DNA of 64,000 nt. Source: an uncultured Lachnospiraceae bacterium. Its GTDB lineage: Bacteria > Bacillota > Clostridia > Lachnospirales > Lachnospiraceae. The position numbers and the translations under genes were made by a program. The notes under the pieces are model-generated. The model was not told the origin of the DNA, ran no database searches, and saw only the letters and a list, made by a program, of their open reading frames with translations. The stretch covers positions 62,001 to 126,000 of the forward strand of contig CAJTLX010000004.1 of the NCBI GenBank assembly GCA_910577165.1, read 5' to 3'. Numbering within the stretch: position 1 is the first letter of the stretch; the number at the start of each line of letters is the position of its first letter. Positions 25,293 to 34,140 of the stretch are shown here, in pieces.

Positions 25293-26042
25293 CTAGTACC
25301 CATAGATCTCTGTAATCTCCCGTGCGTAGACTCCCGGACGCTCAAACACAATCAGTGGTGCTTCTATGCGCACCTGCGGTCGCCCTCCGCGCGTACACTC
25401 GAACAGTACCATATTTGGTTCCCGATCGACAAAAGGATGCACAAATTTAATTCGTTTTGGCTCCAGGGAATACTTCGAAAGCATCCGGATAATCTCTGCC
25501 AGACGCTGCGGGCGGTGTACCATATAAAACCTCCCTCCCGGCCTAAGAAGCTTCGCGCTCTCGCACAGTACATCCTCTAAGGTACACAAAATCTCATGCC
25601 TTGCAATCGCCTTGGGCAGCGATGGATTTCTCAACCCGTGCTGATCATTCATATAGGGCGGATTTGTTGTCACCACATCAAAAATTGATGCTCCAAAAAT
25701 CGTGGAAGCCTCCTTGATATCGCCGGTAATAATCTGTATGTCCCGCGACAGCCCATTGACTGCCACGCTGCGCCGTGCCATGTCCGCGCTCTCCTCCTGA
25801 ATCTCAAGCCCTGTAAAATCCCGCCCCAAAGTTTTTGCCCGCAACAAAATCGGAATAATTCCCGTCCCTGTTCCAAGGTCAATCACACGCTCTCCCTGCT
25901 TTACCACCGCAAAACCGGATAGAAGTACCGCGTCCATGCCAAAGCAAAATTTTTCCGGATTCTGGATAATTTTGTAATTATGACGCTCCAGATCATCAAA
26001 CCGCTCCCCTTCCTTTAATACTTCTTCCTCCAAATTTTGCAT
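25293..26042 (-). CDS. tRNA (adenine-N6)-methyltransferase, TrmN6/YabB family
   Basis: A 249-residue SAM-dependent methyltransferase. Motif I is VIDLGTGTGIIPILL and the catalytic NPPY motif (VVTTNPPYMND) marks N6-adenine or N5-glutamine methylation. The family counterpart (TrmN6/YfiC) modifies A37 of tRNA-Val. It lies between ricT and rsmI, the position of yabB in Bacillus subtilis. Confidence 0.88.
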   Translation of the reverse strand: MQNLEEEVLKEGERFDDLERHNYKIIQNPEKFCFGMDAVLLSGFAVVKQGERVIDLGTGTGIIPILLRAKTLGRDFTGLEIQEESADMARRSVAVNGLSRDIQIITGDIKEASTIFGASIFDVVTTNPPYMNDQHGLRNPSLPKAIARHEILCTLEDVLCESAKLLRPGGRFYMVHRPQRLAEIIRMLSKYSLEPKRIKFVHPFVDREPNMVLFECTRGGRPQVRIEAPLIVFERPGVYAREITEIYGY

Positions 26043-26059
26043 TCAATGCCCCTTTCACA

Positions 26060-26959
26060 TTATTCCAGATGGTTGCCCTCCCGTTTTTCAAGTGCCTCAA
26101 GTGCTTTTAACTCGTCATCCATCGCCACTTTCTCCCTGCGCCGTTTCGGGCGGAACCGCAGATCTTCGACCTTATACTCGCGGATCTCCTTCGCGTCATT
26201 CTCCACAGTTACAATCACTTTCACCAGCTGTTTTAAGACATTTACACTTGATACCTCTCCCTTTAACCCGTCGCTCGTTGTCACAAAATCACCGATATTA
26301 GGCAACTTGCTGTTTAAATACTCGTAGGCCTCCTCCTCATTTTTCAGGCAGCACATCAATCTGCCGCACACCCCAGAAATCTTCGTCGGATTGAGCGAGA
26401 GATTTTGCTCCTTCGCCATCTTGATGGACACCGGCGCAAAATCCGATAAAAAGGTATGACAACACATTGGTCTGCCACAGATTCCAATACCCCCGACAAT
26501 CTTTGTCTCGTCGCGCACACCGATCTGGCGAAGCTCGATTCTTGTCTTGAATACAGAGGCCAGATCCTTTACCAACTCGCGGAAATCAATTCGGCCATCC
26601 GCTGTAAAATAAAACAGTACTTTATTATTATCAAATGTATATTCACAGTCAATCAGCTTCATTGCCAAGCCGTGCTTGGAAATTTTTTCCATACAAATTT
26701 TAAATGCATCCTTCTCTTTTGCCTTGTTGCGCTGCTGAATTTCATCATCCTGCGGCGTAGCCAAGCGCATTACTTCCTTTAGTGGCTGGATCACTTTTTC
26801 TTCCTCCACCTCTCTACAGCCAAGCACCACATAGCCATACTCCACGCCGCGCGCCGTCTCCACAATCACATGATCTCCCTGCTTTATCTCAAGTTCTGCC
26901 GGATCAAAATAATATACCTTACCCGCCTGACGAAATCTCACTCCGATAATTGTTATCAT
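26060..26959 (-). CDS. ricT: RicT/YaaT (PSP1-domain) protein
   Basis: A 299-residue PSP1-domain protein. It has the conserved Cys motifs GICGRPMCCHTFL and GVCGRLMCC, which in the Bacillus RicAFT complex bind iron-sulfur clusters. That complex stimulates RNase Y-dependent mRNA maturation and affects sporulation and competence. The C-terminal extension is basic (RPKRRREKV). It lies between holB and the TrmN6-like gene, as in B. subtilis. RicA/RicF partners are not in the window. Confidence 0.93.
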   Translation of the reverse strand: MITIIGVRFRQAGKVYYFDPAELEIKQGDHVIVETARGVEYGYVVLGCREVEEEKVIQPLKEVMRLATPQDDEIQQRNKAKEKDAFKICMEKISKHGLAMKLIDCEYTFDNNKVLFYFTADGRIDFRELVKDLASVFKTRIELRQIGVRDETKIVGGIGICGRPMCCHTFLSDFAPVSIKMAKEQNLSLNPTKISGVCGRLMCCLKNEEEAYEYLNSKLPNIGDFVTTSDGLKGEVSSVNVLKQLVKVIVTVENDAKEIREYKVEDLRFRPKRRREKVAMDDELKALEALEKREGNHLE

Positions 26960-26976
26960 ATTCTGTTAGTTCCTTT

Positions 26977-27963
26977 CTATTTTTCCTGCAAAGCCAACAA
27001 TAAAAGTTCCATTGCCGCATCAAAGTTCACATTCGCTTTCAACCTGGCGCGCAGCGTATCAAACGCCTCAATAATATGCTGCAACGCTTCAAAACTTTTT
27101 CCCGCTGCCTGTCTTTGCAATGTTAAAACTTCTTCTTTATAGATTAACTGCGCAGTCTGGCGCGCTGCCTTAAACATCAGCACATCCCTATACCACAAAA
27201 AGATCAGATCAATATAATCATTGATCACCGCCTTCTCCTCGGAGAAACGTTTTAAAAAGTCTATAATCTCACTGGGCTTCATCTCGTCAATATGCAGCAC
27301 CAAATGCAGCACTTCATCTTTGCGTCCCTCAAATTCTGCCGATGCCGCATAACGTTCCGCTCTCCCCACATTGCCCGCCGCAAATGTCGCCGCTAACTCC
27401 GCTTGGTAGTCCGGGACATTACAATCTTTCATCAGATGCATTTTAAGCAATCCCCTGTCCACAGGTCTCAGATGAAGTGTTACACAGCGGGAGAGAACTG
27501 TCGGCAAAAGCATATTCATATTGTCCGTAAGCAGAAGAATAACCGCATATTCCGGCGGTTCCTCAATTGTCTTCAACAGTGCGTTTTGCGCCGCCTCCGT
27601 CATCTTTTCCGCCTCGTTGATAATATAGATTTTGTAGCGGCTGTTATAGGGCTTAATCGCAATCGTATTGTTTAGCTGACCCCGAATATCATCCACTCCG
27701 ATTGTCGCCTTCTCCCGCCGAATACGTATAATATCCGGATGATTTCCCCCCGCCGCCTGAAGGCAGGATTTACATTCCCCGCAAGGCTCCCCGGAATAAA
27801 CCTCACACTGCAATGCCGCCACAAAAATATCCGCGATAAAATTTTTGCCAATCCCCTCTTCCCCATCAAAAATATAGCCATGGGAAACGCGGTTCAAACG
27901 GATGGTATTTTGCAAATGCTCCGTAATTCGTTCTCGCCCGATCACATCCCGAAACTGTTTCAT
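26977..27963 (-). CDS. holB: DNA polymerase III delta-prime subunit
   Basis: A 328-residue clamp-loader subunit of the AAA+ fold. It has a P-loop-like GYIFDGEEGIGKNFIAD, a zinc-binding module with four Cys (CEVYSGEPCGECKSC), and the sensor region LLKTIEEPPEYAVILLLTDN with an SRC-type motif (LLPTVLSRCVTL). Loads the sliding clamp at the replication fork. Conserved position before ricT. Confidence 0.93.
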   Translation of the reverse strand: MKQFRDVIGRERITEHLQNTIRLNRVSHGYIFDGEEGIGKNFIADIFVAALQCEVYSGEPCGECKSCLQAAGGNHPDIIRIRREKATIGVDDIRGQLNNTIAIKPYNSRYKIYIINEAEKMTEAAQNALLKTIEEPPEYAVILLLTDNMNMLLPTVLSRCVTLHLRPVDRGLLKMHLMKDCNVPDYQAELAATFAAGNVGRAERYAASAEFEGRKDEVLHLVLHIDEMKPSEIIDFLKRFSEEKAVINDYIDLIFLWYRDVLMFKAARQTAQLIYKEEVLTLQRQAAGKSFEALQHIIEAFDTLRARLKANVNFDAAMELLLLALQEK

Positions 27964-28159
27964 ATTTTCCCGCCTTTCTTTGCCGCTTGTGGTACTTTTT
28001 TATCTGCCACAATCCCCATTCCCTTTTTATATGCCACCCTAAAACCGGTTTAAATCTTTGTTTTCTATATCATAAAATTTATTTAAAATCTTATCTTCTC
28101 CCTTTTCACAGCCAAAATTTGTATAATTTTTACGTTAAATTCCAGCACTACAACTCTTT

Positions 28160-28600
28160 TTACGCAAGAATGTCCAGCAAAAGCCCCTGGATCTCATCAA
28201 TTTTGCTTAAAATCTCAATCCCATCTTTCTCGTCCGCAATCAGTGCTGCCGCCAGCTCATCCAAATTCTTATCCACAAGCTTAATCATCCCGTAAACTCT
28301 GTGTCTGCCGCGCCGATCAAGGAAATTTTCACGCGAAAATTTATGGGAACGGTTCACGATCTCATTCATAAAATTCTTAATCAGTTCCCGATAGTGTTTC
28401 ATATCTCGAATATCCATATGTTTTGAGAGTTTCTTGCCCTGCATTGTGATCTCTTCCATCATCAATTGCAGCCTCGCGCCAAGCTCCTGCTCCTCAATAT
28501 TGCTGATTAAGGTAAACTTAAAAGAGCCGTCTGATTCCTGCACTGGTGCTTTTTGATCCACCTGATTTACCTGTCCCAACTGATTTACTCTTATTTCCAT
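28160..28600 (-). CDS. yaaR: YaaR family protein (DUF327)
   Basis: About 146 residues, mostly helical, with the conserved block [20 protein letters not shown] followed by [19 protein letters not shown] and a C-terminal [13 protein letters not shown] helix. Function unknown. The gene is typically found before holB in Firmicutes, as here. ATG 28600 is chosen because GGAGG lies five bases upstream, although ATG 28642 is possible. Confidence 0.85.
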   Translation of the reverse strand: MEIRVNQLGQVNQVDQKAPVQESDGSFKFTLISNIEEQELGARLQLMMEEITMQGKKLSKHMDIRDMKHYRELIKNFMNEIVNRSHKFSRENFLDRRGRHRVYGMIKLVDKNLDELAAALIADEKDGIEILSKIDEIQGLLLDILA

Positions 28601-28723
28601 CCCCGCCTCCAGACCTAGGGCAGCCGCCCCCAGTATTTCCACCTCTGCCCGCCCTAATCCATCCGTTCCTTATTACAGTACATTTTATTTTAGCACAGTT
28701 CTTTTAAAAAAACAAGAGCCTGA

Positions 28724-29326
28724 TCAAGTATAAATATCGATGTCTTCTCCTCTAATTGTGTGTCCCAATTCCCGAATACATTCATCCAATTTCTCATTTA
28801 CAAATTTCCTTAAAATTCCCGCAGCACAAAGATTTTCCTCCGAAAAATCTTCCGTGTCTGCGAGATAACGCCGACACATTTCCTTGTAGCGCGGATTTTT
28901 TTGTCCCCTCTCCCGCTCAAGCGCGCGCGACAGCCGCAACCCATCCTCCACCTCAATATACAGCGGAACCACATTTCCCCCGCCAAAATAGTTTCTTAGT
29001 TTAAGATAACCTTCTAATGTGTCAATCATCAGATAATTCTGTGCCCCGACAAGATCAATCTGCCCGTCATCCGCCGTAAAATAATGCCATGCACCGTGAA
29101 CGGTCTGATACACCCGGTGTTCAATTATCTTCCCTGCATCCTCAAGTTCTCCCATTCGCCCCTCATCCACAAAATAGTAATCCTTTCCATCCTCCTCACC
29201 CAGACGGCGCGGACGTGTCGTATATAACACAACCGGCTTTAAATTCAATGCATCATTTAAAAGGCGTTGGTAAACTGTATCCTTGCCGCTCGCGCTCTTT
29301 CCCATCAACACATATAGTTTTGCCAT
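28724..29326 (-). CDS. Guanylate-kinase-like protein
   Basis: A 200-residue P-loop kinase of the guanylate kinase superfamily. It has Walker A (GKSASGKDT), the YTTRPRRLGEEDGKDYYFV nucleotide-binding segment and a lid region with Arg-rich RALERERGQKNPRY. It is shorter and more divergent than GmkA, so the substrate could differ. It occupies the first place of the yaaR-holB operon, where B. subtilis has thymidylate kinase. Promoter and start context (near 29326) are not remarkable. Confidence 0.75.
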   Translation of the reverse strand: MAKLYVLMGKSASGKDTVYQRLLNDALNLKPVVLYTTRPRRLGEEDGKDYYFVDEGRMGELEDAGKIIEHRVYQTVHGAWHYFTADDGQIDLVGAQNYLMIDTLEGYLKLRNYFGGGNVVPLYIEVEDGLRLSRALERERGQKNPRYKEMCRRYLADTEDFSEENLCAAGILRKFVNEKLDECIRELGHTIRGEDIDIYT

Positions 29327-29790
29327 AATATCCCCATTCTGCTTTATTTTTTCTAATTATCTTAGCATATAGCAGTCTATATTACAAGAAAAAGTGCGAT
29401 GGACTGCCTTAATTAACTCTGATTAAAAAAGGTCTCTCCTCCAGAATAAAAGATGTATCACTAAAACAGGAACCCTTCTCCATGGAAAATTTTGTCCACA
29501 GAAAAAAGTTCCTGTTATTACAATGAACTACTGTTTTTTGCGTTGTACAAGGGTGTGCAGACCAAAAAATAATTTTTACACACACCCTTGTATCAAGAGG
29601 AGCATAAAACAAATATTGGTTATTTACTAGCTTTTACTGAATTATAAATTATATGCGACAAATTCCCACTTCTTCTGACTTTCTCATTATAACAAAGAAA
29701 GTTTTTCTTTGAAAGTGATTTGGAATGGATTGCTATTTTTTTGGTATACTTCGTAAATAGGAAACTTTATAATTTATATTTACTAAAAAT

Positions 29791-29875
29791 AATCAATTCT
29801 AAACTAACAGCAGAAGTTCTAGTTAAGGCAACCGATGTTGAGAAGTCAATTGAAGAGGGCAATATTAATTCAAAT
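29791..29875 (+). pseudogene. Fragment of the surface-protein repeat region
   Basis: The frame reads NSKLTAEVLVKATDVEKSIEEGNIN. The first part matches NTKLTAEVPVKA and the rest matches KAADAEKAVEDVTIN of the surface proteins at 31357-33828 and 34874-36172, also at the DNA level. The 25 or so residues that separate these two segments in the intact genes are missing exactly between two VKA (GTTAAGGCA) motifs. It has no start signal of its own and reads into poly-basic junk. A decayed third copy. Confidence 0.6.
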
Positions 29876-30121
29876 ACTATCTTTCATCGTTTCTTTAATT
29901 TTTCTGCGTTCCAAAAAAGAAGAGAGGTCTTCTTTATGATGAAAAAATAAAAATCGCGGGAAATCCCCTACCTAGCAAATTTTATTGAAATTATAGAGAA
30001 AGTGTGTTATAGTAATTATAGAGTGTAGCTTATCTTTAAAGCTTTCCTGATGAATAATCTAATATTTTGCGAACAAAAATATGTCCTTAAACGAATGATC
30101 AGAATTGCGGGGGTGTATATA

Positions 30122-30184
30122 TGTAAAGCGATGGAACTTTTAGATATACCGGAGGGCGAACGTTCTAATTATCAAGAAGCATGA
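30122..30184 (+). pseudogene. Possible fragment of an Rpn-type gene
   Basis: A short frame reading CKAMELLDIPEGERSNYQEA and then a stop resembles the xLLxIPExER segment common near the ends of Lachnospiraceae Rpn/YhgA-like proteins. No start or ribosome binding site. Based on pattern memory only. Confidence 0.25.
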
Positions 30185-30268
30185 GAAATATCAAATACAT
30201 AAAATTTGCTTCTAATTAATATTTTATTTTGCTTATAGTTATATAATTATCTAAAAGGAGGGAGAAAG

Positions 30269-31234
30269 TTGGGGAAAATTGATACATTAACAAAAAAATA
30301 TATGTCAGATAATAAAGTATTTGCAGATGTATTTAATTTCTATCTCTATAATGGCGAACAAGTGATAAACCCAGAAAAATTGCATCCGATGGATACCACA
30401 GCAATCGGCGTACCATTTAAAGAGGGAACAAAAGGATCTCCTGTACAAAAATACCGTGATGTAATAAAATATGTGACCGCTATGGAGGATGAACAAACGG
30501 CATACTTGGTACTTGGAATTGAAAATCAAACAAATATTCATTATGCTATGCCTCCGAGAAATCAGCTTTATGATGCGCTGGAATATACAAGACAGATTGA
30601 GCAGATCGCCACATATCATCGGGAGAATAAAGATAAAGAATTTACCTCAAGCGAATATTTATCCGGTTTCGATAAAGATGACCGATTGATTCCGGTTATC
30701 ACACTGGTCATCTATTTTGGTACAGAAGAATGGAATGCACCAAGAAGCTTGCATGAAATGCTTACCGTACAAAATAAAGAGATTTTATCTTTTGTAAATG
30801 ATTACAAACTCAACCTTATTGTTCCCGCAGAACTTTCCGAGGAGGATTTTGAAAAATTTCACACAAATTTACGCGAAGTAATGCAATATATCCAATATTC
30901 TGCAGATAAAAAAAAGCTTTCTACATTTGTAGAAAATAATGACCATTTTGCAAAGATGGATCGAAATGCCGCTATGTTGTTAAATGAATGCACAAAGTCA
31001 GGGTTAAAATTTAAAAAGTCAGGAAGGAGTGTTGATATGTGTAGAGCGATAAAAGAAATCAGACAGGAAGAATTTAAAGCAGGACGGGAAGAAGGACGAG
31101 AAGAAGAACGGGAAGAAAGTGCGAAACGAATGATTAAAAAAGGAAAATTTTCCCTTTTAGATATAGCAGAAAGTTTAGATATGTCACTTGAAAAAGTACA
31201 AAAAATTAAAGAAACAATGAAAGATAGTATTTGA
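30269..31234 (+). CDS. Rpn/YhgA-like PD-(D/E)XK nuclease family protein
   Basis: A 321-residue member of the transposase-like Rpn/YhgA family (recombination-promoting nucleases in E. coli). The core YLVLGIENQTNIHYAMPPRN contains the ExQ variant of the PD-(D/E)XK motif. VITLVIYFGTEEWNAPRSLHEML and the C-terminal Glu/Arg-rich stretch (EEGREEEREE) followed by a short helical DIAESLDMSLEKVQKIKE segment are family traits. The start is TTG at 30269 with a strong AAGGAGGG seven bases upstream. A 60-base piece of the same gene is repeated just after its stop (31239-31298). It sits beside the inverted-repeat surface locus. Confidence 0.8.
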   Translation: MGKIDTLTKKYMSDNKVFADVFNFYLYNGEQVINPEKLHPMDTTAIGVPFKEGTKGSPVQKYRDVIKYVTAMEDEQTAYLVLGIENQTNIHYAMPPRNQLYDALEYTRQIEQIATYHRENKDKEFTSSEYLSGFDKDDRLIPVITLVIYFGTEEWNAPRSLHEMLTVQNKEILSFVNDYKLNLIVPAELSEEDFEKFHTNLREVMQYIQYSADKKKLSTFVENNDHFAKMDRNAAMLLNECTKSGLKFKKSGRSVDMCRAIKEIRQEEFKAGREEGREEEREESAKRMIKKGKFSLLDIAESLDMSLEKVQKIKETMKDSI

Positions 31235-31238
31235 ATTT

Positions 31239-31298
31239 AAATCAACTTTATGACGTACTAGAATATATAAGACAGACTGAATAGATACCACATATCAT
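31239..31298 (+). pseudogene. Truncated duplicate of part of the Rpn-like gene
   Basis: About 60 bases resemble 30559-30619 of the preceding gene (segment encoding NQLYDALEYTRQIEQIATYH), with roughly 80% identity by eye and an in-frame TAG. It begins only four bases after the intact gene stops. A remnant of a second copy lost by deletion. Confidence 0.65.
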
Positions 31299-31356
31299 TC
31301 CCCTGCTATTATAGAGGAATCTATCGTAGCAGGGGATTGATAAAAGAAATACTTAA

Positions 31357-33828
31357 TTACTTTTGTGTTACAGTTCCATCTTTACTACTGCAAGTCCAAA
31401 TAGTATTTGTATTTGTATCAGTATACTCAACTACAACATAATATTTTCCCGCTTTGTCAGTAGGAGCATCAGCTAAACTAATTAAATAAGTTTTTCCCGT
31501 TGCACCTGATATAGAGCCATTATCTTTGTACCACTGATATTTAAAAGTAGCACCCTCTACATTTGCAACTTGGGCATTTGCTGTTAATGTAAAACTGCCT
31601 GTATACGTGCCTTCTGGTACAGCAACGGTTATAGTTTTACCACTATCAGTAGTGCGTGCCGTTGCAGTTACAGCAGCACCTGTAGTCTCACTAGCTTTGA
31701 TCGCTGCCTGCGTAGCAACTGTTGAGCCTTGTATAGAAGCTGGGTTTACACTTACAATTACAGAAAGTTCTGGCTTTTGTCCTTCATTTCCACCTGTTAC
31801 AGCAGTTATCTTAGAAAAAGTAACCTTAACTGTTACAGTAACAGTAGAATCATCAGTTTTTGCAAGAGTAATACTAGCATCCTGCTGTCCTGCTTCCTCA
31901 AATGTAAGTGAAGCACCTGCTGTTATCTTATATCCCTCTGGAGCAGTAAATGTAACGGTCTGACCTACTTTCATCTCTGTAGAGACTGTTCCAGCATTAC
32001 TTGTAAGTGTTACATCAGATACAGAATCAGAACCACTAACTGTATAGCTGATTTTTGCAATTATAGGAGTGTTTCCAGGGGGAGTTACAGTTGTAGTAGT
32101 TACGTTAGTAAAAGTAACCTTAACTGTTACAGTAACAGTAGAATCATCAGTTTTTACAAGAGTAATATTAGCATCCTGCTGTCCTGCTTTCTCAAATGTA
32201 AGTGAAGCACCTACTGTTATCTTGTATCCCTCTGGGGCGGCAAATGTAACAGTCTGACCTACCTTCATCTCTGTAGAAACTGTTCCAGCATTATTTGTAA
32301 GCGTTACTTCTGTAGCAGCAGAGCCACTAACAGTATAACTAATTTTTGCAATTGTTGGAGCTTCTGGCTTAGGATCTGGGGCTTGAACATTACCGCCTGT
32401 ACTAGGAGGGGTTGTCGTATCCGGTGCAGGAATAGGAGTGGAAGTAATCTCCTCCTTGGAAACATTGCCGTCCTCATCGGTCTTCTCAACCTCAACCTTT
32501 ACGTTCTCATCCGTAACAATAACTGTGGAGTCCTGAGCAGTCTTGTCAAGAGTAATGCTAACATTAGCCTCAGCCTTAATCTCAGCCTTTACTTCAGTCT
32601 TGAGAGAAGCACCCTCTGCCTCCTTAGCAACATTGATGGTAACATCCTCAACAGCCTTCTCAGCGTCAGCTGCCTTAACTTCAACATCAACTTTCTTGGA
32701 GAGAGTAATCTCACTGTTTTTCGCATCTTCTGCTAAAGTAACCGTGGTGTTCGCGCTGAGATCTGCCTTAACTGGAACTTCCGCCGTTAATTTAGTATTA
32801 ACTGCATTTTCCTCAACAGTAACCTTAACAGCTGTTTCCTTCTCACCAGTAAGCTTAAGATCGGTGGATTCCTCAACCTTAACCTCAGAGATGTTGGAAT
32901 TTTCAGCAGTCTCAATCTCAACTACAGGCGCAATAGCCTCTGTAACACCTTCTGCCTTTTGAGGAGCAACATTAACGGTGTTTACTGTACCCTGAATTTC
33001 AAGCTTGAAATTAAAAGAACTAGTTGTAACAACATCAGTAGCTACCTTTACGACAGGCTTGTAAATAAGTTCAAGAATTCTTGCGCCCTTCTCAACGATA
33101 ACTCTAGCGTTGATAGCAGTAATAACGAACTTGTTTCCCTTTGCCTTCTCACGGAAGGTAGCAGGTTTGATCTGCTCTACATTGATCTGAGCAAATCTAC
33201 CAGAATTGGTAATTTCTGACTGAGGAGCATTAACAGTAAGAGTCTTGCTCTTGTAGTTCTTGCTACCAATCTCAAATATTCTCTCTGCATCTGTCCAAAT
33301 AAGAACATTGGTCACTTTCTTGTTCTTGAGAACTTTGTTTAAAGCACTCTGATTACGAGCAACACCAAGTCCCTCTGTCTCGCTGGTTACAGTGATGGTT
33401 TCCCAATCAGAAGCAGCAACGACATATTTCTTCTCCGCGCTCGGATCAGCAACATAGCCGTTCTTCTTTCTTGCATCTAACCATTTTGTGCGATTTGCTG
33501 TCGAAGCAAAAGCAACGACACGAACGTCAAACTGACCAGCAGTTACCGGATAAACGATACCAGAGTTGGAGGACTGTACTCCAGCAGTGTTGGTGCCGTT
33601 CTTAACCTCAAAGTAAACTACCTTAGCAGTTCCAGTCTTCTTTGCGTTAAAGTCATACTTATATGTATCCTCTAACTTTAACGTATTGCCTTCCGGCAGA
33701 TTAGCAAACGATACGCTTGCTTTTTTGGTGGCCGCATTAGCGGTGACGCTTGTATCTGTGTAAAGGCTGACAACAAGCATCAGCATCGCTAGAATAGCGC
33801 CGATCCACCTTCTTCCTTGTTTCTTCAT
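31357..33828 (-). CDS. Secreted repeat-containing surface protein A
   Basis: An 823-residue exported protein. The signal peptide is residues 1-32 (WIGAILAMLMLVVSLYT... ANA). There is a conserved N-terminal region (33-340), a charged beta-rich segment (342-472) encoded by one arm of a 394-bp inverted repeat, a proline linker, two repeats of about 80 residues (about 494-574 and 591-671), and a C-terminal Ig-like domain (about 690-820, ending YYVVVEYTDTNTNTIWTC). No LPxTG or membrane anchor, so attachment is unclear. ATG 33828 is chosen because AGGAGC precedes it, although the frame stays open upstream to GTG 34026. Function unknown. The shared arm with the gene at 34874 could allow exchange of C-termini. 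Confidence 0.8.
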   Translation of the reverse strand: MKKQGRRWIGAILAMLMLVVSLYTDTSVTANAATKKASVSFANLPEGNTLKLEDTYKYDFNAKKTGTAKVVYFEVKNGTNTAGVQSSNSGIVYPVTAGQFDVRVVAFASTANRTKWLDARKKNGYVADPSAEKKYVVAASDWETITVTSETEGLGVARNQSALNKVLKNKKVTNVLIWTDAERIFEIGSKNYKSKTLTVNAPQSEITNSGRFAQINVEQIKPATFREKAKGNKFVITAINARVIVEKGARILELIYKPVVKVATDVVTTSSFNFKLEIQGTVNTVNVAPQKAEGVTEAIAPVVEIETAENSNISEVKVEESTDLKLTGEKETAVKVTVEENAVNTKLTAEVPVKADLSANTTVTLAEDAKNSEITLSKKVDVEVKAADAEKAVEDVTINVAKEAEGASLKTEVKAEIKAEANVSITLDKTAQDSTVIVTDENVKVEVEKTDEDGNVSKEEITSTPIPAPDTTTPPSTGGNVQAPDPKPEAPTIAKISYTVSGSAATEVTLTNNAGTVSTEMKVGQTVTFAAPEGYKITVGASLTFEKAGQQDANITLVKTDDSTVTVTVKVTFTNVTTTTVTPPGNTPIIAKISYTVSGSDSVSDVTLTSNAGTVSTEMKVGQTVTFTAPEGYKITAGASLTFEEAGQQDASITLAKTDDSTVTVTVKVTFSKITAVTGGNEGQKPELSVIVSVNPASIQGSTVATQAAIKASETTGAAVTATARTTDSGKTITVAVPEGTYTGSFTLTANAQVANVEGATFKYQWYKDNGSISGATGKTYLISLADAPTDKAGKYYVVVEYTDTNTNTIWTCSSKDGTVTQK
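31816..32349 (-). repeat. Tandem coding repeat (two units, about 291-bp period)
   Basis: Units at about 32107-32349 and 31816-32058 encode near-identical domains. Shared stretches are TVSTEMKVGQTVTF, APEGYKIT, GASLTFE and TDDSTVTVTVKVTF. They are probably bacterial Ig-like or adhesin-type modules. The high DNA identity suggests recent duplication. Confidence 0.8.
32411..32804 (-). repeat. Inverted repeat, arm 1 (394 bp, inside surface gene A)
   Basis: Base-by-base comparison with arm 2 (35049-35442, opposite strand) gives 10 mismatches and no gaps over 394 bases. The core 32450-32685 is identical over 236 bases. Both arms are coding and in the same reading frame, so crossing-over would keep both frames open. 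Confidence 0.95.
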
Positions 33829-34026
33829 TTTCTTGCTCCTTTCCGCTTTTTTGTTTTCTGTAAATAAGGAAATGATAAACGAATACAGAAAACACGTCAC
33901 AGCACCACATAAAAATGTAGGCACCGTAGCAACAACATTGAGTGCCAAAACCCCTTTCCAGTCATAAGAGGGTGCCAATAGACATGGGAATATATCTAAA
34001 AATCCCCATGCTGCCAACAAAAACAC
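33829..34026 (-). other. In-frame hydrophobic sequence upstream of surface gene A
   Basis: The frame of gene A stays open upstream of ATG 33828 to GTG 34026 and encodes two hydrophobic segments (FLLAAWGFLDIFPCLLA, VVATVPTFLCGAVTCFLYSF) and a charged KNKKAERSKK-like end. It looks coding but has no Shine-Dalgarno. Either a leftover of a membrane protein or, less likely, an N-terminal extension. Confidence 0.4.
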
Positions 34027-34111
34027 TCAAAAAAGCGAATCTTCTATATAAAGAACATTCACTTTTTTCAATGTTTTTTGCGAACTTTGAACAGAGTATA
34101 TTATGGTTTTG

Positions 34112-34140
34112 ATTATAGCATATATTTTTTTACATGGCAA
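34112..34140 (-). promoter_or_regulatory. Promoter of surface gene A
   Basis: TTGCCA (34135-34140), 17 bases and TATAAT (34112-34117) with an extended TGC on the minus strand. The start site would lie near 34105, giving a long leader of about 275 bases. It lies between the two inverted-repeat arms. Confidence 0.7.

Larger units (their letters stand above)
29327..30268. other. Accessory intergenic region with gene fragments
   Basis: About 940 AT-rich bases have no complete gene. Inverted repeats occur at 29465-29473 with 29508-29516 (AACAGGAAC) and at 29546-29557 with 29581-29592 (TACAAGGGTGTG). A frame on the minus strand at 29409-29612 overlaps these and looks spurious. Fragments of a surface-protein gene (29791-29875) and possibly of an Rpn-type gene (30122-30184) lie further right. 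This points to past recombination here. Confidence 0.55.

Noticed and set aside
29409..29612. Minus-strand frame of 67 codons near the inverted repeats
   Set aside because: No ribosome binding site, overlaps hairpin sequences, and no similarity to known proteins.
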